A DNA stretch of 64,000 bases from Omphiscola glabra (taxonomy: Eukaryota; Mollusca; Gastropoda; Lymnaeidae): positions 13,049,818 through 13,113,817 of the forward strand of contig OZ024811.1 in the NCBI GenBank assembly GCA_964017045.1. The letters run 5' to 3'. Numbering within the stretch: position 1 is the stretch's first letter; each line of letters opens with the position of its first letter. The notes beneath the pieces were generated by a model that was given only the letters and a program-made list of their open reading frames with translations, searched no databases and was not told where the DNA came from. Below, piece by piece: positions 10,421-22,208 of the stretch. Made by a program: the position numbers and the translations under genes.

Positions 10421-12102
10421 CACACAACTCTGTAATGTATATATTCTACTAAGCATTGGTGATCACTAAGGACCTTTTCCCGACACCTTCAACTTATCCA
10501 CCCCCACCAGTCCAACACCGCTCCATTGGATAACCCTCCATCAAAATATCGGCAGTATATTTTCGCCATCACGAGCCAACACCGTATTTAGTCATCAAGA
10601 TAACCAATGACCGATGCGACATTGACCTGAACCACACGCCACCCCCCCCCCCCATAAAACTTCCCAAAGGAACATATCACGCTTATCACACCTATCATCT
10701 ATAATAAGCACAACCAGTTTCCCAAAGCTTGACCATCCTACCTGAGTAAGTCCAAACAATGTTTCCTAAGGTAATCCATGTCTAACTGACCATGGTCATC
10801 TGTCCCCGCAGTTCGATGTCATGGACACGGCGAGCGGTGCGTCTTACCTGTAGCACAAGCGTCACGGCAGCACAGTCCTACTCGACACCTGAGCACCATG
10901 ACCGCCACCATGTTTTCCCCCAGTGGTCAATTAAGAGGCCCTTCCCGTTACAAGGGTTGTGTTTAAGTGTCCAGACCTAGTGTCCAGGCCGCGGTATTTT
11001 AGTTGGAGTTTGACCATACCAAACTTGTGGCCCAGTAGTAGTTTTTTTTTAATCATAATGTCGTGGGACTTTTGTGTTTTATCAGGACTAGAGAACACCA
11101 CTGGACGAGCGGAGCTACCTGGGACCACCAAGAGACCATTATATCAATGTTGTGAAACTGCGAGTCATTGTTTGGTGTCCAGAATGAGGAGCGTCATAAC
11201 GAAACAGGATCTTTGCATGTGTGCGAGCGCGTGTGTGTGCATATTTGTGTGTGTGTGGTCGAGTGTGTTTGTGTGTATGCGTGTCCTCAGAGTGGTAGTC
11301 CAATAAATATTAGGCCTTCAGGTAGTCGTGAGTACACACAGACACACAGATACACAGACACCACGTGGATTGACATGTGACGAGCAAGGAACTCTCTCTC
11401 CATTGGTTTATGTACAGTTGTGCCCCTTGGTCCCCCAAATAGCAATGTCCAGAACCTTCCTTCCCCCCCCCCCCCCATTTTATAACGACATTTCATTATA
11501 ACGGTATAATAACGACATTTCTCTTATTTTCTTTTAGAACTAAGCAAAATATCTCCTCTAAACAGGTTATTTTCATTTGTTAATATCATCTTAATGGGGT
11601 GCGAGTGGGACATGGGAAACATGTTTTGAAAAAATAGGAGGGGCGACGCCGCAAAAGGCTAAGAGTCCCTGGTGAAAATCTTAGATTAGCAACCCATACG
11701 TGGACACCAATCGCGAAAGGTTAAATGAAAGGATATAGAAGAAAAATAACAGTTGCTTAAATATCAGGCCCCGTGCCGATAAAATGTGGTTGCCAGTAAA
11801 GGGAATGTGTTTGTATCAGGCCCCTTGCCGATAAAATGGTGTTCACAGTAAATGGAATGTGTTTTGTTGGTAATGAACGCAGATGCGGTGTATTCTTGTA
11901 CTAAGGTGCTGCTTAAAATACAAACAAAATGGAGGCAAATGCCAATATTGGATCACACAAACACACTATGACGACCTGCGAGGTAGCAGACGACTGTTGC
12001 AGGGGGGCAGAGGTGGTTGGGGCGCGGGTTTGTACTGAAGTGGAGTGTACTAAGACCGAGGGTGATATAATCAGCTTAACATTCTTCAGATATTGGAGCA
12101 AT

Positions 12103-12271
12103 CAGTGGCGTAGCAGGGGGCTGCGGATTGGGCGATCCGCCCCGGGTGGCGCTTTTTTCATTTAAATGGAGAGCGACATTTTCGGCCAACTGCAGGATTT
12201 TTTTTTTTGTTTGTAAGGGGTGACCAAAATATTGGCCCGCCCCATGCGCCACTAACCCGAGCTACGCACTG
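12103..12271. mobile_element. hAT-like MITE, CAGTGGCG family, copy 1
   Basis: The 169-bp element starts CAGTGGCGTAGC and ends GCTACGCACTG. It is flanked by GGAGCAAT on the left and GGTGCAAT on the right, an 8-bp target duplication with one change. The interior contains 'ttcggccaactgcag', which has counterparts in the related copies at 27024 and 29078. Eight-base duplications are typical of hAT transposons. It has no coding capacity. Confidence 0.8.
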
Positions 12272-12389
12272 GGTGCAATGCCAATACTCTTCAAGTATTT
12301 TTTTAGTCTAAGGAAAATTTAACCATGAATATGTTAAAGGAAAAAAAAATATGTACGTTTCCCGCGTAAACAATGCAAACTTAACCAAT

Positions 12390-12530
12390 TCCCATATAGC
12401 GAATGTCCACATAACAGCAATGCCGATAATAACCGCAATTCCCGCATAACCGCAATACCCACATAGCCGTAATGCCCACATAACCGTAATGCCCACATAA
12501 CCGTAATGCCCACATTACCAATGCCTATTT
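12390..12530. repeat. 17-bp minisatellite, about 7-8 copies
   Basis: The unit is CATAACCGTAATGCCCA. The last three copies are almost perfect and the earlier ones are degraded, suggesting recent expansion from the right side. Confidence 0.85.
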
Positions 12531-12811
12531 AACTACTACCGATCACGGTGTTAGCTCTCAATCTCTGTACCTACCAGACTTATTCTAGAGGTGGGTGTGT
12601 GTGTGGTGGTAAAAACGGTCCTCATTGTAGTCGGGACAGTAACAGATGTGATCACGAACAGTGATTTGTTCGTGGGATCGGGTCATGCGGGGTTAGGGGA
12701 GGGGGGGTTCCTGCTGGTCATGCAGGGACTATAAAGCAATGAACGCCTTCCCTGGCACATCTATACACCAGCCTGGTGGTGAAATCGTTTTTTTTAAAGC
12801 CTGGCCAGTGC

Positions 12812-12988
12812 GGTTACCGGAAATTTGTTTGAAAGAAATTTCGTCGACGGAAAATTGGTCGACGGAAATTTGATCGAACGGAAATTAGGCCGAATCTTTT
12901 TTTTTTTCAGTTCACACGTTAAAATTTTCGTCACATTTCTTTTTGAGCCCACTGTACCATATAGTAAAACGAAATAATGCGTCTCGTA
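12812..12988. mobile_element. Half copy of the GGTTACCGGAAATTT palindromic MITE
   Basis: The sequence starts GGTTACCGGAAATTTG and proceeds through 'tttcgtcgacgg', 'ttgatcgaacgg', 'ttcagttcacacg' and 'atatagtaaaacga'. These match one arm of the full element at 41043-41326. The second arm is absent, so this is a solo arm or truncated copy. Confidence 0.8.
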
Positions 12989-13029
12989 TGTGGCTGGTGT
13001 CAGAAGATCAAAACATGCAAGTGAAGCAA

Positions 13030-13325
13030 GGGATATAGTTATGTATCGATGTAATTAATCATTGTCAGCTACAGAGGCATAGTCACGAATGTTAGTGACG
13101 CATTTAGTCATTGCCAGCTACACAGACATAGTCACAAACAGTCATGTCAGGGACGCATTTAGTCATAGCCAGTTACACATACATAGTCACAAACAGTCAT
13201 GGTATGATGGATTTAGTCATGGCGCCTGCTGCAAATACGTAGTCACACACATTCACGGTAATGACGCATTTAGTCGTTGCCAGCTGCACAGACATAGTCA
13301 CAAATAGTTATGCTAGTGACGCAAA
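13030..13325. repeat. ~59-bp minisatellite, about 4-5 copies
   Basis: The copies carry 'gacgcatttagtcattgcc', then 'cagctacacagacatagtc' and 'acaaacagtcatg'. They vary by small indels, so the period is approximate. Confidence 0.85.
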
Positions 13326-13702
13326 GAGAAGACAATCCTAGCGGCGCAGACCAAGTCGTGTTTATTTATTTCGCCCCTTGCAAGACCGGGTTGTGAAATA
13401 TTACACAATGACCACAGGGTCACGGGGCAGGACCGGCAGGTGACCAAACAGAGGGTCCAGGTAATAGTGGACACGGAATGATGCAGGGAATAGCTACCAT
13501 ACTTTACAGAGGTGTGGTGTACGGCGGCATGAGGGGGGTTGCCAACTTGAGGTGGTGGGGTGTGGTGCATAGCAAGCTCGGGGACGCTAAAGGTATGCTT
13601 ATGTTGGACTGGATGAGCTAAAGCTGTGATGTAATTTGGGCGGAGGCGCTAACGGTGTGGTACAGGGTGGACGCTGGGCGCTTGGTCCACGTTAAACGAT
13701 AC

Positions 13703-14022
13703 GATGTGTTGGGATGACGAAATGCGGTGGAGAGACCTCCTGGAAAGCGATGTGTTGGGAGACCAGATGCGGTGGAAAGACCTCCTGGAAAGCGATGTGT
13801 TGGGAGACCAGATGCTGTGGAAAGACCTCCTGGAAAGCGATGTGTTGGGAGACCAGATGCGGTGGAAAGACCTCCTGGAAAGCGATGTGTTGGGAGATCA
13901 GATGCGGTGGAAAGACCTCCTGGAAAGCGATGTGTTGGGAGACCAGATGCGGTGGAAAGACCCCCTGGAAAGCGATGTGTTGGGAGACCAGATGAGGTGG
14001 AAAGACCTCCTGGAAAGCGATA
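13703..14022. repeat. 45-bp minisatellite, about 7 copies
   Basis: The unit includes 'gatgcggtggaaagacctcc' followed by 'tggaaagcgatgtgttggga'. The period is 15 codons and several frames lack stops, so long open frames exist on both strands (for example a repeating CVGRPDAVERPPGKR). With no start context or domain, I treat these as repeat artefacts. Confidence 0.95.
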
Positions 14023-14199
14023 TCTCTTTTCCAATCAACATCCCCCAGATGCGGCTCTGTTACAGCTTTACAACATCATGAGATTGTGGTCTGAAACATA
14101 TTGGAAACAACCACCACATATATTGGGGTCTCGCGCCCATTCGTACTCCCTCTGTACCACCCACCAGCTATTTAGAAGTAGCAACTGATATTCATACTT

Positions 14200-14630
14200 T
14201 ACATCAGTGACGAGGGGGGGGGAAGGATGGGGGGGGGGGGAGTGAGATATCACTAATGGCAACAAATGGCGTAAATCTATCAATGATATATTACACTCAC
14301 CATAGAGAGTTACACGAACATGACATATGGTAATGAGTTCTTTGTTAATATAGCATGTCAACGCATAAACTGAAGGTTCGGGGTGGGAGCGGCTAGGAGT
14401 GGTGTGACCTATGGAAGTTGGTATTGAGATAACTAGGGTTGGGGGGGGGGGTGAGTGGAAGTGGGAGATCACACCAAAGGTTAATGACATCGCATGCGAT
14501 ATAAGAGTAACAGTCCCGTAGATTGGGCTACAGAAAATATGTGTTAAATATGCATCAGGAATGGAAGGTCGGGGGGACTCACAGCATGAAACATGGCTGG
14601 TCGTGTCTTGGTAAACAATCGAATGGCTGT
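14200..14630. other. Spacer between two minisatellites
   Basis: Non-repetitive AT-rich sequence with G runs at 14214-14222, 14230-14240 and 14440-14450. No gene is visible. Confidence 0.5.
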
Positions 14631-14635
14631 GGCTA

Positions 14636-15070
14636 TTTGTTGTACACAATCGGAGACTTGCCGTACTGTGGCATTCAGTTGTACACAATCGGAGACTTGC
14701 CGTACTGTGGCATCCAGTTGTACACAGTCGGAGACTTGCCGTACTGTGACATCTAGTTGTACACAGTCGGAGACATGCCATACAGTGTCATCCAGTTGCA
14801 CACAGTCGGCGTTTTATCGTACTGTGGCATCTAGTTGTACACAGTCGGACACTTACCGTACTGTGGCATCTAGCTTTACACAGTCGGTGACTTACCGTAC
14901 TGTGGCATCTAGCTGTACACAGTTGGTGACTTACCGTACTGTGGCATCTAGTTGTACACAGTCGGAGACTTGCCGTACTGTGGCATCTAGTTGTACACAG
15001 TCGGAGACTTACCTTACTGTGGCATCTCGTTATACACAATCCACAAGATGTGGCAATTAGTTGTACACAT
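14636..15070. repeat. 39-bp minisatellite, about 11 copies
   Basis: The unit contains 'gtacacagtcggagacttgc' and then 'cgtactgtggcatctagtt'. The period is 13 codons and the array opens frames on both strands (SCTQSETCRTVAS on plus). Variation between copies is mostly in the middle of the unit. Confidence 0.95.
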
Positions 15071-15201
15071 TTCATTGATTTGACTTGGGCTAATTAGGTT
15101 TTGAAAAAAACTGTCTTAGTGTGATTCTAGACGCATTGGTATAACAACCGTGTGATTCGAGACACATTGGTAAAATATCGCATTCAGTCAATGCTTAAAC
15201 A

Positions 15202-15282
15202 CGAAATTAGTTGTTATAACATGAAATTAGTTGTTATAACATGAAATTAGTTGTTATAACATGAAATTAGTTGTTATAATTT
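15202..15282. repeat. 20-bp minisatellite, 4 copies
   Basis: The unit GAAATTAGTTGTTATAACAT is repeated nearly perfectly. The core GTTATAAC is itself palindromic. Confidence 0.9.
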
Positions 15283-15284
15283 CA

Positions 15285-16295
15285 GTGCGATTCAGCTGCG
15301 AAACTATGGTCATTTAGAATCCGAGTCTGAGATGGTCGTAAAATATAAAAAAAAGTTTTTTTTTTTTATAAACGATAAAAGGTGGCTATCCTTTTACTGT
15401 TGACCATGTGCTAATATATCTACTGGTCAACTAATTGTTTCCATTGGTTTAATGAATGGATATTACCACCCCACCCCCCACACATGAAACAAACAACAAC
15501 AACAAACTTTATCAACGCCTGTCAGCGTATTTGCATGTTGGGGTAAAAGACTCCTGCAAGTATTCCATTCAGGTGACATCATCAAATCGTGGATTGTATT
15601 GATCGATCCACTTTTTATGACAGACTCATGGATGCACGCTACCGTTTGGTGTTCATTTTTAAAAAAAAAATTCTGATCCTTATCACTACTATCTACTTTA
15701 AAAAGTTTCAACCTACTTATCCCCTCTTTCCTATCAATCGATCTTTTTCTCTTTTTAATTGCATGATATGTGCTCTCTGCTCTTATAGAATCATCCAGTG
15801 TCAGATTTGTTTGTTTGTTTGTTTTTTTTAAATCTTTTTGTTGTTTATTATTATTATAATATTTTTTTTCCATCCATTTTAAATTCTTTCGAATTTTTCC
15901 AGGGTTCTCCCCTATCCTGTGTATATTTCCAATTTCTCTCAGCAGATTGTCAATTCCAGTCCCCCCTCCCAAGCCCCCAACCACTTCCGTTATGTAAATG
16001 CTTTCTTAATGCCTGCCGATTTGCGCGAGGGTGAAGGTCACTTTATTTCTTGCACTGAACTCTTATCGTCTTAATGATGTCTCCCCTGCCCTCGTTTCCA
16101 CGCCCATCTCGCGGCCATCAATCAGACGTTTAAATGTCCATTATCTGTCGTGTCCAGTTGGGCCGGGCCAGCGAGTTCTATTCCTCTCTACCTGGTCCTG
16201 CATTCCCGACCACCTTAAGAAGTCAAGTGCAAGGAAAAAAAAAAAGAAAACAAAAAAAAAGAAAAACAAAAAAACAAAAGGCCTCCATCACCACC
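15285..16295. other. Non-coding, T-rich interval
   Basis: No domain-bearing frame is seen. A 173-codon minus-strand frame at 15463-15984 has a Lys/Asn-rich composition that follows the T-rich plus strand. Many short T and A runs are present. Confidence 0.5.
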
Positions 16296-16297
16296 TC

Positions 16298-16488
16298 CTT
16301 TACGACACACCCCGACACTCCACGACACGCCACTACACCCCCGACACGACACGCCACGACACCCCGAAACTCAACGACACACCCCGACACGCCGCAACAC
16401 CCCCGACACTCCACGACACGCACGACACCCCGAAACTCAACGACACACCCCGACACGCCACAACACCCCCGACACTCCACGACACACT
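16298..16488. repeat. CGACAC-rich degenerate repeat with a ~72-bp higher-order duplication
   Basis: The region is built from variants of 'cacgacacccc' and 'cgacacgcc'. A longer block beginning 'ccgaaactcaacgacacacc' and ending near 'gacactccacgacacgc' appears twice. Confidence 0.8.
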
Positions 16489-16772
16489 TGTCCTTTCCTT
16501 TGAATATGGATTTGGTCGTCGGTATGGTTTGTTTCGTGATCTACGCAATGTAATCTTGGAAGTTAAACATTTTATTCCGTCATACGCTTGCTCACATTCA
16601 GGTTAAACATTACGTTCCATTATGCACTCGTTCATAATTCAGGTTAAACTTTACATTTTGCTATGCACTTTTTCATATTTAGGTTATTCATTACATTCCG
16701 TCATGCACATGTTTACATTCAAGTTAAATGTTTGCTTTTTTTTTTCCTTCTTAAAACAAATGTTTTAGATAT

Positions 16773-17835
16773 AGAGATTAAGGATATGACACTAAGGAGA
16801 TTAAGGATATGACACTAAGGATACTAAGGATATGACACTAAGGAGATTAAGGATATGACACTAAGGAGATTAAGGATAAGACACTAAGGAGATTAAGGAT
16901 ATGACACTAAGGAGATTAAGGATATGACACTAAGGAGATTAAGGATATGACACTATGGAGATTAAGGATATGACACTAATGAGATTAAGGATATGACACT
17001 AAGGAGATTAAGGATATGACACTATGGAGATTAAGGATATGACACTAATGAGATTAAGGATATGACACTAAGGAGATTAAGGATATGACACTAAGGAGAT
17101 TAAGGATATGACACTAAGGAGATTAAGGATATGACACTAAGGAGATTAAGGATATGACACTAAGGAGATTAAGGATATGACACTAAGGAGATTAAGGATA
17201 TGACACTAAGGAGATTAAGGATATGACACTAAGGAGATTAAGGATATGACACTAAGGAGATTAAGGATATGACACTAAGGAGATTAAGGATATGACACTA
17301 TGGAGATTAAGGATATGACACTAATGAGATTAAGGATATGACACTAAGGAGATTAAGGATATGACACTATGGAGATTAAGGATATGACACTAATGAGATT
17401 AAGGATATGACACTAAGGAGATTAAGGATATGACACTAAGGAGATTAAGGATATGACACTAAGGAGATTAAGGATATGACACTAAGGAGATTAAGGATAT
17501 GACACTAAGGATATTAAGGATATGACACTAAGGAGATTAAGGATATGACACTAAGGAGATTAAGGATATGACACTAAGGAGATTAAGGATATGACACTAA
17601 GGAGATTAAGGATATGACACTAAGGAGATTAAGGATATGACACTAAGGAGATTAAGGATATGACACTAAGGAGATTAAGGATATGACACTAAGGAGATTA
17701 AGGATATGACACTAAGGAGATTAAGGATATGACACTAATGAGATTAAGGACATGACACTAAGGAGATTAAGGATATGACACTAAGGAGATTAAGGATATG
17801 ACACTAAGGAGATTAAGGATATGACACTAAGGAGC
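16773..17835. repeat. 23-bp minisatellite, about 46 copies, with higher-order variants
   Basis: The unit reads GAGATTAAGGATATGACAC plus CTAA-type junction bases. Most copies are identical. Variant copies with TATGGAG and AATGAG junctions occur in ordered groups near 16940-17050 and again near 17290-17395, which indicates block duplication inside the array. An isolated related phrase 'gggattaaggatatgatgct' occurs at 20900. Confidence 0.97.
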
Positions 17836-18248
17836 CCCTCATTCCTGCCAGAGACAATAAGGGAATGTAACAAGCTTCCGAAAAACAACAGTTGAGGCGA
17901 CTACATTGGACACATTTGCGTCTATTGCCTCCTGTCCTCCAGCCCCCAGTTCATAACACCGCTGCAGCTGAGTAGCCCTTGTAACCAGTGAAGTATCCCC
18001 TTCAAAACCATGCACAGTTACATCGCGAACCCTTCTGAAACAAATGAGTCAGAATGATCAACACATTGATCGAGGGCCCTCAAAATATGGAACAAGATGA
18101 AGAAGAATGTGTTCCTGTCTTTTAAATGTAAAGAAACATATTACTATAAAAGTATGTCGTTAAAGTCGGTCCAACGTTTCGACATAAACACAAAGCGACT
18201 TTTTTTTTGTGGTTTAAATATCCCGAACGGGTTTCTGTGAATATTCGT
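17836..18248. other. Unique spacer between minisatellites
   Basis: This is a non-repetitive interval of about 410 bases between the 23-bp and 35-bp arrays. No gene, RNA or transposon end was recognised. Confidence 0.5.
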
Positions 18249-18885
18249 ACATACTACCTTAAGGTGGTGTGGTTTGAGAGGTCACATACTACCTTAAGGT
18301 GGTGTGATTTGAGAGGTCACATACTAACTCGAGGTGGTGTGGTTTGAGAGGTCACATGCTAACTCGAGGTGGTGTGGTTTGAGAGGTCACATACTAACTC
18401 GAGGTGGTGGGGTTGAGAGGTTACACACTACCTCGAGGTGGTGTGATTTGAGAGGTCACATACTAACTCGAGGTGGTGTGATTTGAGAGGTCACATACTA
18501 CCTTGAGGTGGTGGGGTTGAGAGGTCACATACTACCCTGAGGTGATGTGGTTTGAGAGGTTACACACTACCTCGAGGTGATGTGGTTCGAGAGGTCACAT
18601 ACTACCCTGAGGTGATGTGGTTTGAGAGGTCACATACTACCTCGAGGTGATGTGGTTCGAGAGGTCACATACTACCCTGAGGTGATGTGATTTGAGAGGT
18701 CACATACTACCTCGAGGTGATGTGGTTCGAGAGGTCACATACTACCCTGAGGTGATGTGGTTCGAGAGGTCACATACTACCTCGAGGTGATGTGGTTCGA
18801 GAGGTCACATACTACCTCGAGGTGATGTGATTCGAGAGGTCACATACTACCTAGAGGTGATGTGGTTCGAGAGGCCACAAGCTAC
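18249..18885. repeat. 35-bp minisatellite, about 18 copies
   Basis: The unit includes 'gaggtcacatactacctcga' and 'ggtgatgtggtt'. There are two main subtypes, 'actaactcgaggtggtgtgg' at the left and 'actaccctgaggtgatgtgg' at the right, with alternation of the ccctgag and cctcgag forms in the right half. Confidence 0.95.
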
Positions 18886-18928
18886 ATGCAGTAAAATCAC
18901 GTTATCTTTAATGTAAACTACTACGATG

Positions 18929-20530
18929 TAGCAGGGTTGGCCCTACGGTTACTGGCGCACCGGGCGAGGTTAACTATGGCGCACCGGGCGAGGTTAACTA
19001 TGGCGCACCGGGCGAGTTTAACTATGGCGCCCCTTTTAAGTATAATAGAAATTTGCGCAAGAAAAAAAAAGCAACTTGGGATTAGGGAAATCGTTTCTTT
19101 GCTATATGTAGTTTTAAAAACAAAACAAAAATAATGAACACTAAAATTGTTATTCTTAACTTGTATTTGGAGAGACTGAATAATAAGCCTACCGAGGGCC
19201 GTATGAACAATTAGCCTACCGAGGGCCGTATGAACAATTAGCCTACCGAGGGCCGTATGAACAATTAGCCTACCGAGGGCCGTATGAACAATTAGCCTAC
19301 CGAGGGCCGTATGAACAATTAGCCTACCGAGGGCCGTATGAACAATTAGCCTACCGAGGGCCGTATGAACAATTAGCCTACCGAGGGCCGTATGAACAAT
19401 TAGCCTACCGAGGGCCGTATGAACAATTAGCCTACCGAGGGCAGTATGAACAATTAGTCTACCGATGGCAGTATGAACAATTAGCCTACCGAGGGCAGTA
19501 TGAACAATTAGCCTACCGATGGCAGTATGAACAATTAGCCTACCGATGGCAGTATGAACAATAAGCCTACCGAGGGCAGTATGAACAATTAGCCTACCGA
19601 TGGCAGTATGAACAATTAGCCTACCGAGGGCAGTATGAACAATTAGTCTACCGATGGCAGTATGAACAATTAGCCTACCGAGGGCAGTATGAACAATTAG
19701 TCTACCGAGGGCAGTATGAACAATAAGCCTACCGAGGGCAGTATGAACAATTAGTCTACCGAGGGCAGTATGAACAATAAGCCTACCGAGGGCAGTATGA
19801 ACAATAAGCCTACCGCGGGCAGTATGAACAATAAGCCTACCGAGGGCAGTATGAACAATTAGTCTACCGATGGCAGTATGAACAATTAGCCTACCGATGG
19901 CAGTATGAACAATTAGTCTACCGAGGGCAGTATGAACAATTAGTCTACCGCTGGCAGTATGAACAATTAGCCTACCGATGGCAGTATGAACAATTAGTCT
20001 ACCGATGGCAGTATGAACAATAAGCCTACCGAGGGCAGTATGAACAATAAGCCTACCGCGGGCAGTATGAACAATAAGCCTACCGAGGGCAGTATGAACA
20101 ATAAGCCTACCGCGGGCAGTATGAACAATAAGCCTACCGAGGGCAGTATGAACAATTAGTCTACCGATGGCAGTATGAACAATTAGTCTACCGAGGGCAG
20201 TATGAACAATTAGTCTACCGATGGCAGTATGAACAATTAGTCTACCGAGGGCAGTATGAACAATTAGTCTACCGAGGGCAGTATGAACAATTAGTCTACC
20301 GATGGCCGTATGAACAATTAGTCTACCGCGGGCAGTATGAACAATTAGCCTACCGATGACATTTTTTTCCCCTGCCTTTAGATCAGCGAATCTTTTTATT
20401 GCACTTTCTATGTTTATTCTATGGCGCCCACATGCAATACTTTTTCCTATTTTGGAAAATCGTTAATGGCGCCATAAGCACCTGGCGCCCGGGGCAACTG
20501 TCCGAGCTGCCGGTACATTGAGCAGGCCTG
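18929..20530. mobile_element. Probable hAT-like element interrupted by a 27-bp minisatellite
   Basis: The left end reads CAGGGTTGGCCCTACGG and has a 24-bp triplication beginning TGGCGCACCGGGCGAGG. The right end carries 'aatggcgccataagcacc', 'tggcgcccggggcaactg' and finishes near CAGGCCTGGG. These GGCGCC-rich ends resemble the CAGGGCCG...CGGCCCTG element at 27314-27500. About 1.2 kb of the span is the 27-bp array. No clear target duplication was found, so the outer limits are approximate. Confidence 0.5.
19187..20357. repeat. 27-bp minisatellite, about 43 copies
   Basis: The unit is GCCTACCGAGGGCCGTATGA followed by ACAATTA. The first ten copies are essentially perfect with GGGCCGT. Later copies carry GGGCAGT or TGGCAGT and alternate between ATTAGTC and ATAAGCC junctions. 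The homogeneous left block suggests recent expansion from that side. Confidence 0.97.
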
Positions 20531-22208
20531 GGTCTACCGGTAGAGGTGGTAGGGCCCCACACTTAAATCCCAACATGGAATCGTGATCTTAAAAAGAAAA
20601 ATATATAGTTATCTTTAAAAACGATCCTAGTGACAGTATCAAAGTGACCCAGCTAGAAGGTTAGATAACAACTCAAGTTACTGCTGCGGTTAACACGGGG
20701 AGGGGTACAAAGATAATGGGGCATGCTACTATCACCATCTGTCGTCTGTTGAGATTTTCCCATACCCACCGCACGCAGCTCACACAGTAATGGAAAGTGT
20801 GGATTTTGTAACGGGATGGTGCGTGTGTGTATCCGTCTGATAGTCGACGGATGGATGGACAGAGAAATTATTTATAGATACACAGATAAAGAGAGATAGA
20901 GGGATTAAGGATATGATGCTAAGAATGGGAGACAGACAGACAGACGGACATACTGACTGACAGGCAGGCAGGCAACAGACATTCAGACAGACAGACAGAT
21001 AGGTAGGTAGGTGGGTAGGTGGGTGGGTAGGTAGGTAGGTAGGAAGCAGGTAGGTAGAGAGAGAGCGAGTGAGAGAGAGAGAGCGAAGTAGTATCGAAGA
21101 AAGCATACAGTGAGAAGAGTAGAAAGACATCCCGGGCCGTGAAGATCTTACTATAACCTCTAACCAAGACGTTTCTTGGCTTCAGGGGAGGCGGGTATTT
21201 GCCGGCAATGTCGGAAAGAGCCTAGGCTGGAGAAAATCTATAAACTTCGCCCCCAAATGCCCAATTTTGGTGCATTGCGCAGTGGCAGTTCTTAACCGTT
21301 ACCTCCTACCCCTCCTCCACCCTTTCCTCCGCTTACACGGAAAGCTGTTAAAAAGAAATTGCTGGTATTAGCCCTGAGATCCGGCTGGACTTAAAACAAA
21401 ACAAAAAGTTTCTGTTGAATTGAACCCCACCCCCCAACCCCAAAAATAAAACACTTTTGGGTCAGAATGATTCCCAGATCTCAATTCTTACTAAACTTCC
21501 GGTCATTTGGTGGATTAGTCAAATCGTAAATATGGCGTCTGGCCGTCAGTACGGGGGGGACTCCGGTCGACCAACAAGTGCCAGTGATCTGAAAGGCCGG
21601 AGAGGGAATGGGTAAGCCAGGATTAGCCTGGGCGCTGGGTAAATAGGAGCAGCTCAAACAAAAGGGTGGGGGGGGGGGAAGATCGGAGCAAAGAAAATAT
21701 AGTCAGAAAATTGCTTCCCCTTGATGACTTAACGATCCCGGGGAGGTAAGGGTCTTGGGGAAATATCCAATATGGGACTACCACGCATGCGCACTCCTTC
21801 ATATTGGTATAATATTTCGGGCTTGTCTTAAAGATAAATATTTCTCCACGGGGGTAGGGGGGAAGGGGGGGGGGGAGGGTGTTGTGTGCAAGCGGCGAGT
21901 CGTGGTGTTTAGTACTCGACAAATGTCAACATTCTTACAAGAAACTCAACGCCGCATGGTGGCCGTTGGGAGGTTTATGAGGCCTTGGTGCTGGACTTCC
22001 ATATAGGAATAATAAACACAGAAACACACTTAAGGACTCAGACGCGATTGTGGATTTTTAAATGGCCGCAGAGATTGACTGAGATCTGGTTAGTACTCTG
22101 AAAGTGGAGTAAACAGGGACAGGATTTATGTCATTATTTTGATTTTTCTGGTTGAGAGTATTTGTGCAATTTACCAAGACTTTCAATGGGGACATTAAAA
22201 AAAAAAAA
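20531..22208. other. Non-coding interval with simple repeats
   Basis: It includes a GACA/GGTA/GAGA simple-repeat block at 20925-21085. The rest is mixed unique sequence with G runs at 21666-21677 and 21862-21878. No gene is visible. Confidence 0.5.
20925..21085. repeat. Compound simple repeat (GACA)n-(GGTA)n-(GAGA)n
   Basis: Three microsatellite blocks abut: GACA-type at 20932-20998, GGTA/GGTG-type at 20999-21055, and GAGA-type to 21085. A similar GGAT/GGTG/GACA combination occurs at 53090-53225. Confidence 0.9.

Larger units (their letters stand above)
9018..12102. other. Mostly non-coding interval
   Basis: Apart from the dispersed repeat at 9520-9668 and the poly(A) insertion ending at 10420, I see no gene. 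A roughly 51-bp duplication occurs at 11763-11862 ('atcaggccccgtgccgat' in each copy). Long G and C runs lie at 10020-10033, 10640-10653 and 11464-11477. A possible small exon near 10811 is described under findings. Confidence 0.5.

Noticed and set aside
13618..14188. Arg/Gly- and Ser/Thr-rich repeat proteins on both strands
   Set aside because: The frames come from a 45-bp minisatellite with period 15 codons; both strands and several frames are open at once.
15463..15984. 173-codon minus-strand frame
   Set aside because: Lys/Asn-rich composition mirrors the T-rich plus strand; no recognised domain, splice context or similarity.
16773..17835. CRISPR array or satellite with spacers
   Set aside because: There are no unique spacers; the units are contiguous 23-bp repeats, and the genome is eukaryotic.
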